From Nostocales cyanobacterium LEGE 11386 (GTDB lineage: Bacteria; Cyanobacteriota; Cyanobacteriia; Cyanobacteriales; Nostocaceae), in NCBI GenBank assembly GCA_015207155.1, contig JADEXK010000001.1, positions 140,141 through 204,140 on the forward strand: 64,000 bases of DNA, written 5' to 3'. The position numbers and the translations under genes were made by a program. The notes below the pieces were generated by a model. The model worked only from the letters and a program-made list of their open reading frames with translations, had not been told where the DNA came from and made no database searches. Of this stretch, positions 54,394-64,000 are shown in pieces. Position 1 is the first letter of the stretch. Each line of letters starts with the position of its first letter.

Positions 54394-54816
54394 TTAGTTT
54401 TGCACCTCGACCCAGCGACGATACAGCTTTTGAATTTGTTTGAGCAACGCCGTATAAGCAGGTTGAGTGGACTCATTGAGTTTTGTTAACTCCTGTAATT
54501 TTGTCAGGAGTCTTGCTTCTTCTGTGGCCACTTCTCCATCACTGTAAATTAAGCCACTGATGGCTTCAATGAGATTTTCACAATCCTCCAGGCTAGGGCG
54601 ATCGCCTAGATATTCTTTCACCCAGGTGTAACATTCTTGTGGTTGTACAGGAACCAATTCGTATAGCCAAGGCTTAATCTCTGGATCGGTAGCCAAGCCT
54701 TTTGCTTGAGCTATCTCCCGTAGATATTGCCGTTCTTCTGGCTGGATTCTGCCATCAATCCAGGCAGCTCCAATCAGGATTTTAACTAAATTTTTCACAT
54801 TGGAATCAGTAACCAT
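54394..54816 (-). CDS. TerB-like protein
   Basis: About 140 residues from ATG 54816; a longer start at 54867 adds 17 residues that overlap close to the rsmB 3' end. All-helical TerB domain: NLVKILIGAAWIDGRIQPEE (about 10-29) with the acidic metal-binding-like D-G-R-I-x-P-x-E pattern, and again SGLIYSDGEVATEEARLL (about 88-105). TerB proteins were named for tellurite resistance; in cyanobacteria the role is unknown. It follows rsmB closely on the same strand. Confidence 0.82.
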   Translation of the reverse strand: MVTDSNVKNLVKILIGAAWIDGRIQPEERQYLREIAQAKGLATDPEIKPWLYELVPVQPQECYTWVKEYLGDRPSLEDCENLIEAISGLIYSDGEVATEEARLLTKLQELTKLNESTQPAYTALLKQIQKLYRRWVEVQN

Positions 54817-54874
54817 TGCTGCCTCCTGTGGTAAATTCGGGGCCTCCACAAAATCGTACAATCCCAAACAGTAT

Positions 54875-56248
54875 TCACCCGGAATCGTTGGTTTTTCTTA
54901 AGCGCACCATGAAAAAGCCATCCATGTTCTGTTGATGAGGCCAAACTTTCAGCCAGCCTTGTGGTGTGGAATAGGCAGAGTAAGGGGAATCAAAGCTAGG
55001 AGTTTCTATCTGCCAATGCGGATTTTGAGCTAAAAATGCCGCAATCACATCTTCATTTTCGGCTGGATGCAGCGTACAGGTAGCATAAACTAATACACCA
55101 CCCGGTTTGACAAAAGTCGATGTATGTGTAATTAGTTCTGTTTGCAGTTTTGCCAGTTCCTGGACAGATTCTGGTGTTTGTCGCCAACGTGCATCGGCGT
55201 GGCGGTGCAAAGTTCCCAAACCAGAACACGGTGCATCTAGTAAGACGCGATCGCCTGTATTATTAAATTGCGGTAAATTGCGGCTATCACCAGTGCAAAT
55301 CTGGATAGATTGTAAACGCAACCGTTGAGCATTTTCTTTGAGTTTGCGTAGCCGGGAAGCTGTGCGATCGCAGGCCCAAATTTTGCCTGTATCCTTAATT
55401 AACTCGGCAATATGAGTTGTTTTCCCCCCTGGGGCTGCACAAGCATCAATCACCACTTCACCCGGTTGGGGGTCGAGTAAATGACCGACAAGCTGGGCGC
55501 TACTATCTTGTACAGACCACCAACCCTCACTAAAACCAGGCAAATTTTGGATGGGCCCAGTACTCCCAATCAATCGTAAAGCTTGGGGCAAATGAGGTAC
55601 CCGCTTTACCAAAATACTAGCAAACTGAAAAGCCTGTTCAACTTCCTCTATTGAAGTACGGAGGGGATTAATTCGCAAATCAATTGTAGGTGTTTGGTTC
55701 ATCCATTCACAGAGTTTTTCTGTTTCAGCCAAACCAAGTTGATTTAACCACACTTGCATAATCCAGTCTGGGAAACTGTGTAAAATTCCCAAGCGTTCCA
55801 CCAGATTTTCTGGTAATTTTAAAGGCTCTGGTGATTTATCTGCCAGACGGATGTATTGCCGCAATAGACCATTTACAAAACCCGTGAGTCCAGAAAAGCC
55901 ATTTTCCTTAGCCAATTGGACAGTGGTATTCACAGCAGCCGAAGCGGGAATACGCTCTTGATAGCGCAGTTGGTACAAACCTAGATGCAGGATAGTGCGG
56001 AGGTCTTTTGGTTGTTGGTGGGATTTCTTGGTGGCGAGTTGGTCGATGAGAGCGTCAAGAGTGCGTTGCCTTCTCACACTGCCATAAACTAATTCTGTCA
56101 GCAAACGGCGATCGCGCAGTGTCTCCACAGAAGATGCGCTATCAGACAAGCTAAGTTTTTGCAGTACTCTATCTAAAGCTACATCAGCATAAGCTCCTTT
56201 GTGAACATCACGCAGGGCAATAAAAGCTATTTGACGGGAGTTAGTCAT
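54875..56248 (-). CDS. rsmB: 16S rRNA (cytosine(967)-C(5))-methyltransferase RsmB
   Basis: This 457-residue enzyme methylates C967 of 16S rRNA using S-adenosylmethionine. The N-terminal 140 residues are a NusB-like RNA-binding domain (RQIAFIALRDVHKGAYADVALDRVL). The methyltransferase part has the SAM loop DACAAPGGKTTHIAEL, and the two catalytic Cys lie in LDAPCSGLGTL and VYATCTLHPAENED. ATG 56248. The TerB-like gene follows. Confidence 0.95.
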   Translation of the reverse strand: MTNSRQIAFIALRDVHKGAYADVALDRVLQKLSLSDSASSVETLRDRRLLTELVYGSVRRQRTLDALIDQLATKKSHQQPKDLRTILHLGLYQLRYQERIPASAAVNTTVQLAKENGFSGLTGFVNGLLRQYIRLADKSPEPLKLPENLVERLGILHSFPDWIMQVWLNQLGLAETEKLCEWMNQTPTIDLRINPLRTSIEEVEQAFQFASILVKRVPHLPQALRLIGSTGPIQNLPGFSEGWWSVQDSSAQLVGHLLDPQPGEVVIDACAAPGGKTTHIAELIKDTGKIWACDRTASRLRKLKENAQRLRLQSIQICTGDSRNLPQFNNTGDRVLLDAPCSGLGTLHRHADARWRQTPESVQELAKLQTELITHTSTFVKPGGVLVYATCTLHPAENEDVIAAFLAQNPHWQIETPSFDSPYSAYSTPQGWLKVWPHQQNMDGFFMVRLRKTNDSG

Positions 56249-56400
56249 GGAATCATGGAAAACTGTTAAATTTAAGCTATCCCCTGATTTTTGGGAGTAC
56301 GGGGAATTGAAAAAAGGCTACCTACATTCTGACAATTATCTTCAACCCGTCAGCAATAGCAGCTTGTCAGGGACGATTACATAAAAGAGGTAAAAAGAAG

Positions 56401-56730
56401 GTGTTAAAAACACTTTTAGTGATTACCGTTGGTTTTTTACCGGCAATATTTTCTCTATGGGTAATTCGTAAAACTCAAGTGCGGACACGTTTACGGATGA
56501 GACAAGCAGCCATGAATTTTTCAGGGGTGCGGGTACGACAAAATATTAGAGATGTTGAAGGCGATCGCTATTATCTAGAAGGGGTCGGCTACCTCATTGG
56601 TGATATTAGTTGTAAATTTAATGCCCGTTCTGGCTACATGCGCTGTGCTGTCAACCCCAGTGGGCCTTGTCAGGGTTGCCGTCACTATGAACCCAGAGAA
56701 TTATCTGTTAATAAAGAGTACGCTCGTTGA
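56401..56730 (+). CDS. Conserved protein with a C-terminal Cys cluster (DUF6464-like)
   Basis: 109 residues. An N-terminal hydrophobic segment (LLVITVGFLPAIFSLWVI, about 4-21) acts as a membrane anchor. After a basic stretch (RKTQVRTRLRMRQAAM) comes a beta-rich domain, and then the cluster DISCKFNARSGYMRCAVNPSG and PCQGCRHYE, four Cys that probably bind a metal. I recall this as the cyanobacterial DUF6464 family with no known role. The start is GTG at 56401. It is divergent from rsmB. Confidence 0.7.
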   Translation: MLKTLLVITVGFLPAIFSLWVIRKTQVRTRLRMRQAAMNFSGVRVRQNIRDVEGDRYYLEGVGYLIGDISCKFNARSGYMRCAVNPSGPCQGCRHYEPRELSVNKEYAR

Positions 56731-56874
56731 AAGTGCGCTCGTGCTGAGTTAAAAGACCGCCCACACTTCGACAAGCTCAGTGACCACAATTCACGTTGCT
56801 TGTACCGAGTGCGAAAGTCCTTCCTTCTTCTTCTTTTGACTCAGCACTCAGCACTCAAAAAGGCACTCAGCACT

Positions 56875-56899
56875 AAAAAAGGCGGGCAAATTGCCCACC
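56875..56899 (-). terminator. Intrinsic terminator of tkt
   Basis: On the minus strand a stem GGTGGGCAATTTGCCCGCC (56899-56881) is followed by six T (56880-56875). It lies 34 bases beyond the tkt stop, so it should end the tkt transcript. Confidence 0.75.
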
Positions 56900-56932
56900 C
56901 CACAAAAAGTTAAGAGAATATTCCGTTGCTAA

Positions 56933-58945
56933 TTAACCCAACAAATTTTTAGCCTTAGCTAATACATTATCAACGCTAAAACCAAACTTCTCCATACAGA
57001 CACCGCCTGGAGCTGAAGCACCAAAGCGATCAATACTCACAGTATCGCCTTCAGTGCCCACATATTTGTGCCAGCCGAAGCTAACACCTGCTTCTACAGC
57101 CAAACGCTTGGTAACTGCTTTAGGTAGAACGGACTCTTTATAAGCCGCATCTTGTGCTTCAAACAGATTCCATGAGGGCATGGAGACAACACGAACTTTC
57201 TGTCCTTGAGCCGTGAGCTTTTCGGCTGCGGTGACGCAGAGGCTCAATTCTGAACCAGTTCCAATCAAGATGATATCTGGTGTACCTTGACAATCTACTA
57301 CTGTGTATGCACCCTTAGCCACGTTCTCAACCGACGTACCTGCCAAGTTGGGGACATTTTGCCGAGTGAATGCCAACAGAGTAGGAGCATTTTGTTTCGC
57401 GTTCTCAATGGCTACTTTGTAAGCACCAGAGCATTCATTACCATCGGCAGGACGAATCACCGTCAGGTTAGGAATAGCTCGCAGAGAAGCTAAAGTTTCC
57501 ACAGGTTGGTGTGTGGGGCCATCTTCACCTTGACCAATGGAGTCGTGGGTCATCACCCAAATCGACCCAGCTTGGGATAGGGCAGATAAGCGGATGGCAG
57601 CACGCATGTAGTCTGTGAAGATGAGGAAGGTGGCACCGTAGGGAATTAATCCCGAACCATGCAGCGCTATCCCGTTACAGATGGCGCCCATACCATGTTC
57701 TCTCACGCCAAAGTGGACGTTACGGTTTTGGTATTGTCCTTTTTGAAAATCACCAAAGCCTTTGATTTCAGTTAGGTTAGAGTGAGTCAAGTCGGCTGAA
57801 CCACCTATTAACTCAGGTAAAACCGCCGCTAATTTGTTCAAGCAGGCTTCCGAGTGCTTACGGGTGGGTATTCCTTTATCTTCGGCGGTGAAGGTGGGTA
57901 GTACCTGATCCCAACCGTCGGGGAGTTTGCCACTGACGTAACGTTCAAATTCAGCTGCTTCTTGGGGATATTTGGCTTTGTAGTCAGCAAAGGCTTGATT
58001 CCAGTCGGCTTCGTAGCTAGCACCGCGCTCAATGGCTTGATGCATGTGGTTGAGCGCGTCTTGGGGCACTACGAAAGGTTCGTATTCCCACTTCAAGTTG
58101 TTCCGAGTTAAAGCTACTTCGTCACCACCCAAAGCAGCGCCATGAACACCAGCAGTGTTTTGTTTGTTAGGAGAACCATAACCGATGGTGGTGGTCACCT
58201 TAATCATGGTCGGCTTGTCAGTGACAGCTTTTGCGGCTTCAATTGCCTTGGCAATTGCTGCTAAATCAGTGTTGCCATCTTCAACATGTAGGACATGCCA
58301 GCCGTATGCTTCAAATCGCTGAGAAACATCTTCGGTGAATGCTACATCTGTAGAACCATCAATGGAAATGTGGTTGTCGTCGTACAGAGCGATGAGTTTA
58401 CCTAATCCTAGGTGTCCCGCAAAAGAACAAGCTTCGCCGGAAACGCCTTCCATATTGCAACCGTCACCTAAAATCACATAGGTGTAGTGGTCAACAATTT
58501 TGGCATCGGGCTTGTTGAACTTAGCAGCAAGGTGAGCTTCAGCCATTGCTAAACCAACTGCATTGGCAATGCCCTGTCCCAACGGGCCAGTGGTGACTTC
58601 TACACCTTCTGTTTCAAAGTTTTCTGGGTGTCCAGGGGTTTTAGATCCCCACTGACGGAATTGCTTGATGTCGTCGATGGTAACGCTGTCGTAGCCTGTC
58701 AGGTGCAGTAGGGCATACTGCAACATACAGCCGTGACCAGCAGATAAGACAAAGCGATCGCGGTTGAACCACTTAGGATTTTTGGGGTTAAACCGCATAA
58801 AGCGATCCCATAGGACAAAAGCCATAGGAGCCGCGCCCATCGGCAGCCCTGGGTGCCCCGATTTAGCCTTTTCTACGGCGTCAATAGCCAAGAAGCGAAT
58901 CGAGTTAATACAAAGTTCTTCGAGGGATTGGGTTGCAACAGCCAT
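56933..58945 (-). CDS. tkt: Transketolase
   Basis: A 670-residue thiamine diphosphate enzyme of the Calvin cycle and pentose phosphate pathway. The N-terminal domain has [17 protein letters not shown] (near 30-46) and the diphosphate-binding [20 protein letters not shown] through the DDN Mg motif ([10 protein letters not shown]). The middle domain carries [14 protein letters not shown] (the Glu for thiamine) and [18 protein letters not shown]. The length is normal. ATG 58945. The neighbouring acpP-fabF-tkt order is common in cyanobacteria, but a 309-base gap separates it from fabF. A terminator follows. Confidence 0.97.
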   Translation of the reverse strand: MAVATQSLEELCINSIRFLAIDAVEKAKSGHPGLPMGAAPMAFVLWDRFMRFNPKNPKWFNRDRFVLSAGHGCMLQYALLHLTGYDSVTIDDIKQFRQWGSKTPGHPENFETEGVEVTTGPLGQGIANAVGLAMAEAHLAAKFNKPDAKIVDHYTYVILGDGCNMEGVSGEACSFAGHLGLGKLIALYDDNHISIDGSTDVAFTEDVSQRFEAYGWHVLHVEDGNTDLAAIAKAIEAAKAVTDKPTMIKVTTTIGYGSPNKQNTAGVHGAALGGDEVALTRNNLKWEYEPFVVPQDALNHMHQAIERGASYEADWNQAFADYKAKYPQEAAEFERYVSGKLPDGWDQVLPTFTAEDKGIPTRKHSEACLNKLAAVLPELIGGSADLTHSNLTEIKGFGDFQKGQYQNRNVHFGVREHGMGAICNGIALHGSGLIPYGATFLIFTDYMRAAIRLSALSQAGSIWVMTHDSIGQGEDGPTHQPVETLASLRAIPNLTVIRPADGNECSGAYKVAIENAKQNAPTLLAFTRQNVPNLAGTSVENVAKGAYTVVDCQGTPDIILIGTGSELSLCVTAAEKLTAQGQKVRVVSMPSWNLFEAQDAAYKESVLPKAVTKRLAVEAGVSFGWHKYVGTEGDTVSIDRFGASAPGGVCMEKFGFSVDNVLAKAKNLLG

Positions 58946-59254
58946 AATCTCTTGTTCTTAACGACGGGTTAGCACTCTTGGAGCTTCTCTTTTGACTGGG
59001 GTTGTTTTGCACAGTGATTAGTTATTAGTTTCTTTCATTGAGCCTGATAGCTAATCACTGATAGAATTTTCCCACAGTATCTTCATCATCCCATTCCCCA
59101 TTGTTGATGGACAAGCGGGATCTCCTGAGTTTCTGGTGATTAATCAAGCTAATAATTGGGTTATGCTGAACGCTTGATTCAATAACGAATGATATTTATG
59201 ATACTTTTCACACGATGATCTCAGGAGAGCCGAAAATCGGCAAAGTTGAGAATT
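58946..59254. other. Gap between fabF and tkt
   Basis: This AT-rich spacer of about 309 bases should hold the tkt promoter. A TTAGTTATTAG / CTGATAGCTAATCAC imperfect inverted pair lies at about 59015-59062. No gene is seen. Confidence 0.5.
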
Positions 59255-60505
59255 TTAAGCGTACTTTTTAAAGGCTAGCGTGACATTATGACCACCAAAC
59301 CCAAATGAGTTGGATAATGCTACTTCAACTTTTTGAGCACGGCTGGCATTAGCCACGTAATCTAGATCACACTCTGGATCGGGATTTTCTAGATTGATGG
59401 TGGGAGGAATTTGATCACTAGCGATCGCTAACACTGTGGCCACTGCTTCAATGCCTCCAGAACCACCCAAAAGATGACCAGTCATCGATTTGGTGGAACT
59501 GATGGCGATTTTATAAGCATGGTCGCCCAAAGCTTTTTTCATTGCGGCAGTTTCAGTTGAATCATTTGCCGGGGTGCTGGTGCCGTGAGCATTGATGTAG
59601 CTCACCATTTCTGGTGTGAGTCCGCCATCTTTGAGTGCTAGTTGAATGGCTCTGGCAGCACCTTCGCCACCAGGAACAGGGGAGGTAATATGGTAAGCGT
59701 CACAGGTCATCCCATAACCAACCATTTCTGCATAAATGCGCGCGCCACGACTGAGGGCATGTTGCAGTTCTTCTAGGATGAGAACCCCGGCTCCTTCACC
59801 CATGATAAAGCCATCGCGATCGCGATCAAAAGGACGGCAAGCGTGAGCCGGGTCATCATTACGGGTCGAAAGCGCCCGGGCTGCGGCAAATCCAGCTAGA
59901 CCCAAGGGTGTAATTGCCGCTTCACAACCACCACAAATCATGGCTTGGGCATAACCACCTTGAATTAGGCGAAAAGCATCTCCGATGGCGTTGGAACCTG
60001 CGGCGCAGGCAGTAACCGAGCAAGAATTAGGCCCTTTAGCACCGGTGTGAATTGCTGTTAATCCAGCCGCCATGTTGGCGATCATCATCGGTATCATGAA
60101 GGGACTACAGCGATCAGGCCCACGGTTCAGGTAAACTGTTTGCTGGTCTTCCATCACCTTCAGTCCACCAACACCGGAGCCAATCATCACTCCCACCTGT
60201 TCGGCATTTAGCTCATTAATGACTAACTTCGCATCAGAGACAGCTTGTTTGGCAGCTGATACCCCAAATTGGGAAAACCGATCCATCCGCTTGGCTTCTT
60301 TGCGATCCATGTAGTCATGTGGATCGAAGTTTTTCACTTCACCAGCAATGCGGCAATCATGGCGAGACGCATCAAAAAATGTGATGTAGTCAATGCCATT
60401 GCGTCCACTCAACAATCCTTCCCAATATTCATCTGGTGTGTTACCAATAGGTGTAATCGCGCCAACACCAGTTACAACAACGCGTTTACGTGTATAGTCT
60501 GTCAT
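59255..60505 (-). CDS. fabF: 3-oxoacyl-[acyl-carrier-protein] synthase II (KAS II)
   Basis: A 416-residue elongation ketosynthase of fatty acid synthesis. Active Cys167 lies in SCSVTACAAGSN, with His in AHGTSTPAND and GHLLGGSGG. The N-terminus is YTRKRVVVTGVGAITPIG. The length is standard. ATG 60505. It is downstream of acpP with a 330-base gap of tandem repeats, and is a normal housekeeping gene separate from the PKS locus. Confidence 0.97.
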   Translation of the reverse strand: MTDYTRKRVVVTGVGAITPIGNTPDEYWEGLLSGRNGIDYITFFDASRHDCRIAGEVKNFDPHDYMDRKEAKRMDRFSQFGVSAAKQAVSDAKLVINELNAEQVGVMIGSGVGGLKVMEDQQTVYLNRGPDRCSPFMIPMMIANMAAGLTAIHTGAKGPNSCSVTACAAGSNAIGDAFRLIQGGYAQAMICGGCEAAITPLGLAGFAAARALSTRNDDPAHACRPFDRDRDGFIMGEGAGVLILEELQHALSRGARIYAEMVGYGMTCDAYHITSPVPGGEGAARAIQLALKDGGLTPEMVSYINAHGTSTPANDSTETAAMKKALGDHAYKIAISSTKSMTGHLLGGSGGIEAVATVLAIASDQIPPTINLENPDPECDLDYVANASRAQKVEVALSNSFGFGGHNVTLAFKKYA

Positions 60506-60836
60506 TTCTTCGTTAAAATTGGCGAGAAAGCTGCAAATAAAGTGCTGAGTGCTTCCTTCCTGAGTGCTGAGTTGTGAGGTGTAAGGCAGGGCTTTTAATT
60601 TATCAACTCACCCACGTAAAAACCCATTTCCGGCATATCATCCCAGTTTTTCAATCAACTAAGAAATATGATCAACAGTCAGATTCAACTGACTATTGAT
60701 ATGACGCCAGAAATTCATTTGTGAGTAAAGTGAGAACGAAATTGCCCTAGAGATGGGAGGGGGAGAGAAGGAGATAGGAGGAATAACTCTTGACTCCTTG
60801 GTACTCAGCACTCAGTACTCAGCACTCAGCACTCTC
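60506..60836. repeat. Repeat-rich gap with heptamer tandem repeats
   Basis: At 60802-60834 there are about four copies of the heptamer ACTCAGC/AGTACTC, matching the ones at 17184 and 8812-8834. Upstream a shorter GTGCTGAG unit lies near 60541-60571. No gene is seen. Confidence 0.65.
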
Positions 60837-61088
60837 TTAGGCGGATGCAGCAACTTTGTCGTTGATGTAATCCACCGCTTCTTGAACCGTTGTAATTTTT
60901 TCGGCGGCTTCATCGGGAATTTCGATATCAAATTCTTCTTCCAATGCCATTACCAATTCAACGGTATCTAGGGAATCAGCCCCCAGATCGTTAGCAAAAT
61001 TAGCTTGTGGTGTGATTTTGTCAGCCTCAACACTGAGTTGATCGACAACGATTTTCTTGACCTTTTCAAAAATTTCCGCTTGACTCAT
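60837..61088 (-). CDS. acpP: Acyl carrier protein
   Basis: 83 residues. The phosphopantetheine Ser39 is in [20 protein letters not shown], with the [20 protein letters not shown] first helix. The composition is acidic. The standard ACP of fatty acid synthesis, not part of the PKS locus. ATG 61088. The gene is upstream of fabF on the same strand. Confidence 0.97.
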   Translation of the reverse strand: MSQAEIFEKVKKIVVDQLSVEADKITPQANFANDLGADSLDTVELVMALEEEFDIEIPDEAAEKITTVQEAVDYINDKVAASA

Positions 61089-61544
61089 ACAATAAAAGTC
61101 CTTGACCAGTTGCTATTATCCGCTCTTTATGGGCGACGTGGTTTTTGAGCATATACATCTTATCGGAAAGCGCGATCGCCCGTATACTACCAAGGGCTTT
61201 TCCTTGAGAAAACCTTAGTCTCCAGGGGTACACCTCGGCTTTTGAAAGTGCTTCCTTCCTGAGTAAAAACTCCACTTCCCACTCCCTAGTCCTGTTTTCA
61301 TACTTAACTGTAAAACTTGTTTCATCGGGTCTGCTTTCACAAACAGCAGTCAGACACTAGGAGATACTACACTAGGAAATACTAGGCGATCGCATACACT
61401 GAATGTAAATACCTCTAATTACCAATTCTTACTAAATTTTCTGGTGAATGTCCAACTAATATACACGCCCTCGTCAGTAACACTGATGAGGAATGATACA
61501 ACAGTTATTGTCAGGGGCAATTGCCCTTACCCAAATATACTTTT
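61089..61544. other. Gap with no gene seen
   Basis: A spacer of about 450 bases between the divergent acpP and HdrB-like genes. It contains a HIP1-like octamer at about 61383 and GC-poor stretches but no accepted reading frame. It must carry both promoters. Confidence 0.5.
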
Positions 61545-62456
61545 ATGCTATCTCCCACGCTGAAATACGCTTACTTCCCTGGCTGTGTTGCTCAAGGAGC
61601 TTGCCGGGAGCTTTACCAATCAACTCAAGCCCTAACTCAAGCATTGGGCATTGAATTAATTGAACTGAAAAAAGCCGCTTGTTGTGGTTCAGGCACATTT
61701 AAAGAAGATTCCCAACTACTGGAAGATACAGTTAACGCCAGGAATATCGCCTTAGCAGAAGAATTAAATTTGCCGCTACTGACTCATTGCAGCACTTGTC
61801 AAGGTGTGATTGGTCATGTCAACGAAAACCTGAAACAATGCCAAACTAATAAACCTGCCTACATTGAGCAAGTAAATAACTTGCTGCACAAAGAAGGCTG
61901 TTCACCTTATCGTGGCAGTACGGAAGTTAAACATATTCTCTATGCCTTGGTTACAGATTACGGTTTAGAGGAAATTACTCAACGTGTGACTCGGAAGTTA
62001 ACAGGGTTAAAATGTGCAGCCTTTTATGGGTGTTATCTTCTGCGCGCCCAAAAGTCTATGCCCTATGATGACCCCTTCCAACCGGAAGCAATGGAAAATG
62101 TGTTTCGGGCGGTGGGCGCAACACCAATTTATTATCGTGGTCGCACCCAATGTTGTGGCTGGCCTCTATCTAGTTATGCGACTACCCAGTCCTTCAAGAT
62201 GGCTGGGATGCATATTCAAGAAGCTTTAGAGACGGGTGCTGACTGTATAGTTACACCTTGTCCTCTGTGTCATCTAAATTTAGATTCTCGTCAGCCAGAG
62301 GTGGAAAAGGTGATTGAAAAACGGTTAGGTTTACCAGTTCTGCATTTACCCCAGTTAATTGCTTTGGCTTTAGGAGTTAGCCCCAAGGAACTAGGTTTAG
62401 ACCGTCACATTGTTTCTACCAAGCCAGTGTTAGAAAAATTAGGGATTAGGGATTAG
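61545..62456 (+). CDS. HdrB-like iron-sulphur protein (CCG-domain, heterodisulphide reductase B family)
   Basis: About 303 residues from ATG 61545; an in-frame TTG at 61521 would add eight. It carries two CCG domains of the CX(n)CCGX(m)CXXC type: the first has FPGCVAQGACRE, KKAACCGSGTF and THCSTCQG, the second CAAFYGCYLLR, QCCGWPLSS and PCPLCHLNLD. These bind an unusual 4Fe-4S site in HdrB and in the SdhE subunit of some succinate dehydrogenases; cyanobacteria use this type as part of succinate:quinone oxidoreductase or a related complex. The partner is not in the window. Confidence 0.85.
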   Translation: MLSPTLKYAYFPGCVAQGACRELYQSTQALTQALGIELIELKKAACCGSGTFKEDSQLLEDTVNARNIALAEELNLPLLTHCSTCQGVIGHVNENLKQCQTNKPAYIEQVNNLLHKEGCSPYRGSTEVKHILYALVTDYGLEEITQRVTRKLTGLKCAAFYGCYLLRAQKSMPYDDPFQPEAMENVFRAVGATPIYYRGRTQCCGWPLSSYATTQSFKMAGMHIQEALETGADCIVTPCPLCHLNLDSRQPEVEKVIEKRLGLPVLHLPQLIALALGVSPKELGLDRHIVSTKPVLEKLGIRD

Positions 62457-62510
62457 GGGGACAAGGGGAGGGGACAAGGGACAATTCTCACCCCATTCCC
62501 CATTCTCCAC

Positions 62511-63557
62511 TCACTTTTGCCCTAGTTGGCGTTGTAATTGTTTGAAGGATTGATACATTTCTGGCAGGCGGTTATATATAGCGGAGACCTTGAGATATAG
62601 TTTGTGAGGGATTGCTGGCACCCCGGAGACTATTTCTCCCGGTGCGACATCACTGTGAATGCCGGCTTTAGCAGATGCGATCGCACCATCACCAATTTTT
62701 ACTTGATTGGCAATTCCTGATTGTCCCGCCAAAATCACGCGATTGCCTATTTTTACGCCTCCTGCCATACCTGCTTGTCCGGCGATCGCACAACCAAAAC
62801 CTATTTGGCAGCCATGCCCTATTTGTACCAAGTTGTCAATGATTGTACTGCGTCCTACTCGTGTTTCTCCCACGGCTGGGCGATCAATGGCACTATTACA
62901 GCCGACTTCTACGCCATCTTCTAGGACTGTATAACCAGATTGTTCCATTTTCAGCCAACCAGTGCGGGTAGGCACAAAACCAAAGCCTTCTGCACCGATG
63001 ACAGCACCACTATGAATGACGCAATCTGCACCGATTCGGGTACGTTCATGAATGGTGCAGTTAGCGTGTAAAGTTGTGCGATCGCCGATTTTGGCATCTG
63101 GATAAATTACTACATTGGGATGAATAATTACACCATCGCCAATTTCTACACCTTGCTGAATTACCGCATGGGGGCCAATGTAAACATCCTGACCAATTTT
63201 TGCTGTGGGATGAATTACAGCCGTGGAATGAATTTCTGGTGTAGGGCGGTATGGTTGATAGAACAATGCGATCGCTTTAGCAAACAACAGTCGCGGATCT
63301 GGCGTAGCGATCCAGGCAATACCACGTTCTTGTGCTTGTAACTGTAAAGTTTTATCCAAGGACAAAATTAAAGCACTGGCATTTGTTGTACCGACAAAAG
63401 ACGCGAATTTTGCGCCTTCTACATAGCTAAGATTACCAGTTGTCGCTTCATCTATGGCAGCCAAGCCTGTAATTTCTGGGTCTTGGTCTTGGTTGGTTAT
63501 CAGGCTATGGTCTGTGACGGCATCGTTCAGTTTGTTGACAATTTCGCTGAATTTCAT
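62511..63557 (-). CDS. lpxD: UDP-3-O-(3-hydroxymyristoyl)glucosamine N-acyltransferase
   Basis: A 348-residue acyltransferase that adds the second fatty chain to UDP-glucosamine in lipid A synthesis. The N-terminal domain (about 1-95) is followed by many hexapeptide repeats forming a left-handed beta helix (for example IGQDVYIGPHAVIQQGVEIGD). The catalytic His is in VQIGHGCQIG near residue 248. A C-terminal helix ends the protein. ATG 63557. Full length. Other lipid A genes are not adjacent. Confidence 0.95.
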   Translation of the reverse strand: MKFSEIVNKLNDAVTDHSLITNQDQDPEITGLAAIDEATTGNLSYVEGAKFASFVGTTNASALILSLDKTLQLQAQERGIAWIATPDPRLLFAKAIALFYQPYRPTPEIHSTAVIHPTAKIGQDVYIGPHAVIQQGVEIGDGVIIHPNVVIYPDAKIGDRTTLHANCTIHERTRIGADCVIHSGAVIGAEGFGFVPTRTGWLKMEQSGYTVLEDGVEVGCNSAIDRPAVGETRVGRSTIIDNLVQIGHGCQIGFGCAIAGQAGMAGGVKIGNRVILAGQSGIANQVKIGDGAIASAKAGIHSDVAPGEIVSGVPAIPHKLYLKVSAIYNRLPEMYQSFKQLQRQLGQK

Positions 63558-63873
63558 GTTTGGTTGTGTGCAAATCTAACAAGATTGAACCACACAGATG
63601 CAAAAGAGGTAGAGAAAAAGTTAATTTAACGTGAATTCGATGAACCTCACCCCAACCCCTCTCCGACACGGAGCTACGGTGTACACACAAATCATCTGAT
63701 CCCCCTAAATCCCCAGGGCTGTTTCATTCGTAATGGTATGTGTTTTGTCAATATGATTGGCGATAAATATCAGGACAAAAGTCATGAATTGGTGACCAAT
63801 TTGATGCCTAAGATTGAATGCCAAGCTTGTTTTTCATCTCCTGAACCCTTGCATTTGCGAGCCTTTTAGGGAA
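63558..63873. other. Gap between lpxD and an IS element
   Basis: About 316 bases with no credible gene. A short CACGGAGCTACGGTG dispersed motif lies near 63667. The right part of the spacer flanks the insertion sequence end. Confidence 0.45.
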
Positions 63874-64000
63874 TAGACCTCTTGCATGAATCAAGAAAAC
63901 AAAGCAAGTTCATAATTGAGAAGCCCAGCAATCAAGTTGCAACGTAAGCCAAAGCGTCGTCTGCGGTTACGATATTGTTCTTTGAGAATACGAAAAATCT
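63874..64000 (-). mobile_element. Insertion sequence, 3' end of an IS5-type transposase (cut by the window edge)
   Basis: On the minus strand, from 64000 to the stop at 63891, the frame reads RILKEQYRNRRRRFGLRCNL, then IAGLLNYELALFS and a stop. This is the end of an IS5-family (DDE) transposase, with the typical NRRRRFGLR block. The bases after the stop contain AGACCTCTTGCATGA (63874-63888), probably the terminal inverted repeat, which fits ends described for the IS427-like group. The main part lies beyond the window. Confidence 0.75.

Noticed and set aside
61066..61275. 69-residue minus-strand frame upstream of acpP
   Set aside because: It overlaps the acpP start and the promoter region, with no recognisable protein features.

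Overview
The window comes from a filamentous, probably heterocyst-forming cyanobacterium of the Nostoc/Anabaena type. The evidence is frequent HIP1 octamers (GCGATCGC), heptameric tandem repeats of the CTGAGTG type in the gaps, a PatD-like heterocyst-frequency gene, a DevBCA-type exporter, and small photosynthesis-related proteins (a probable NdhP and a probable Psb35). Coding density is moderate. Gaps are AT-rich or filled with dispersed cyanobacterial repeats. I saw no tRNA, rRNA or CRISPR array.

Layout. 1-13 kb: a DUF2887 nuclease/transposase-family gene that has lost its 5' end, patD divergent from a bifunctional (p)ppGpp synthetase/hydrolase, selO, a lipid kinase, an ExoD-like membrane protein, a Ycf23/DUF561 protein, a sugar aminotransferase, a FetB-like permease and a TPR protein. 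13.2-30.1 kb, all on the minus strand: the most distinctive region, a secondary-lipid/polyketide locus. In transcription order it encodes KS-AT, ACP-ACP-KR-DH, a protein joining a phosphopantetheinyl-transferase-like segment to two hot-dog domains, two tandem flavin-dependent halogenase-like proteins, an unknown 121-residue protein and a DevB-DevC-DevA exporter. Read across the three enzymes, the domain order matches an enediyne/PUFA-type iterative PKS cut into separate polypeptides. The same roughly 80-base repeat lies in two of its gaps, with a shorter copy in a third. 30.4-36 kb: moeA, small hypotheticals, an RDD protein, rpmG-rpsR-RNase II/R and a leuA-like remnant. 36-40 kb: two membrane proteins of unknown role and a repeat-rich gap. 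40-44 kb: an operon with SucC-like and SucD-like genes on either side of an ABC-2 type transporter; the SucD-like protein has Gln where the family has its phosphorylated His. 44.3-50 kb: a GerMN lipoprotein, a probable ndhP, a metallo-beta-lactamase-fold hydrolase, a two-gene unit whose first gene (DUF4365) is frameshifted, and small conserved proteins. 50-64 kb: mostly housekeeping genes (Nif3-like, YjbQ, old yellow enzyme, a probable psb35, rsmB, tkt, fabF, acpP, an HdrB-like protein, lpxD), ending in the 3' part of an IS5-type element cut by the window edge.

How the genes may work together: the PKS proteins could build a polyene or fatty chain, the flavoproteins could oxidise or halogenate it, and DevBCA could export it across the envelope, as the heterocyst glycolipid exporter does. 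This role is inferred from domains and gene order; the product is unknown. acpP-fabF next to tkt is a usual cyanobacterial arrangement.
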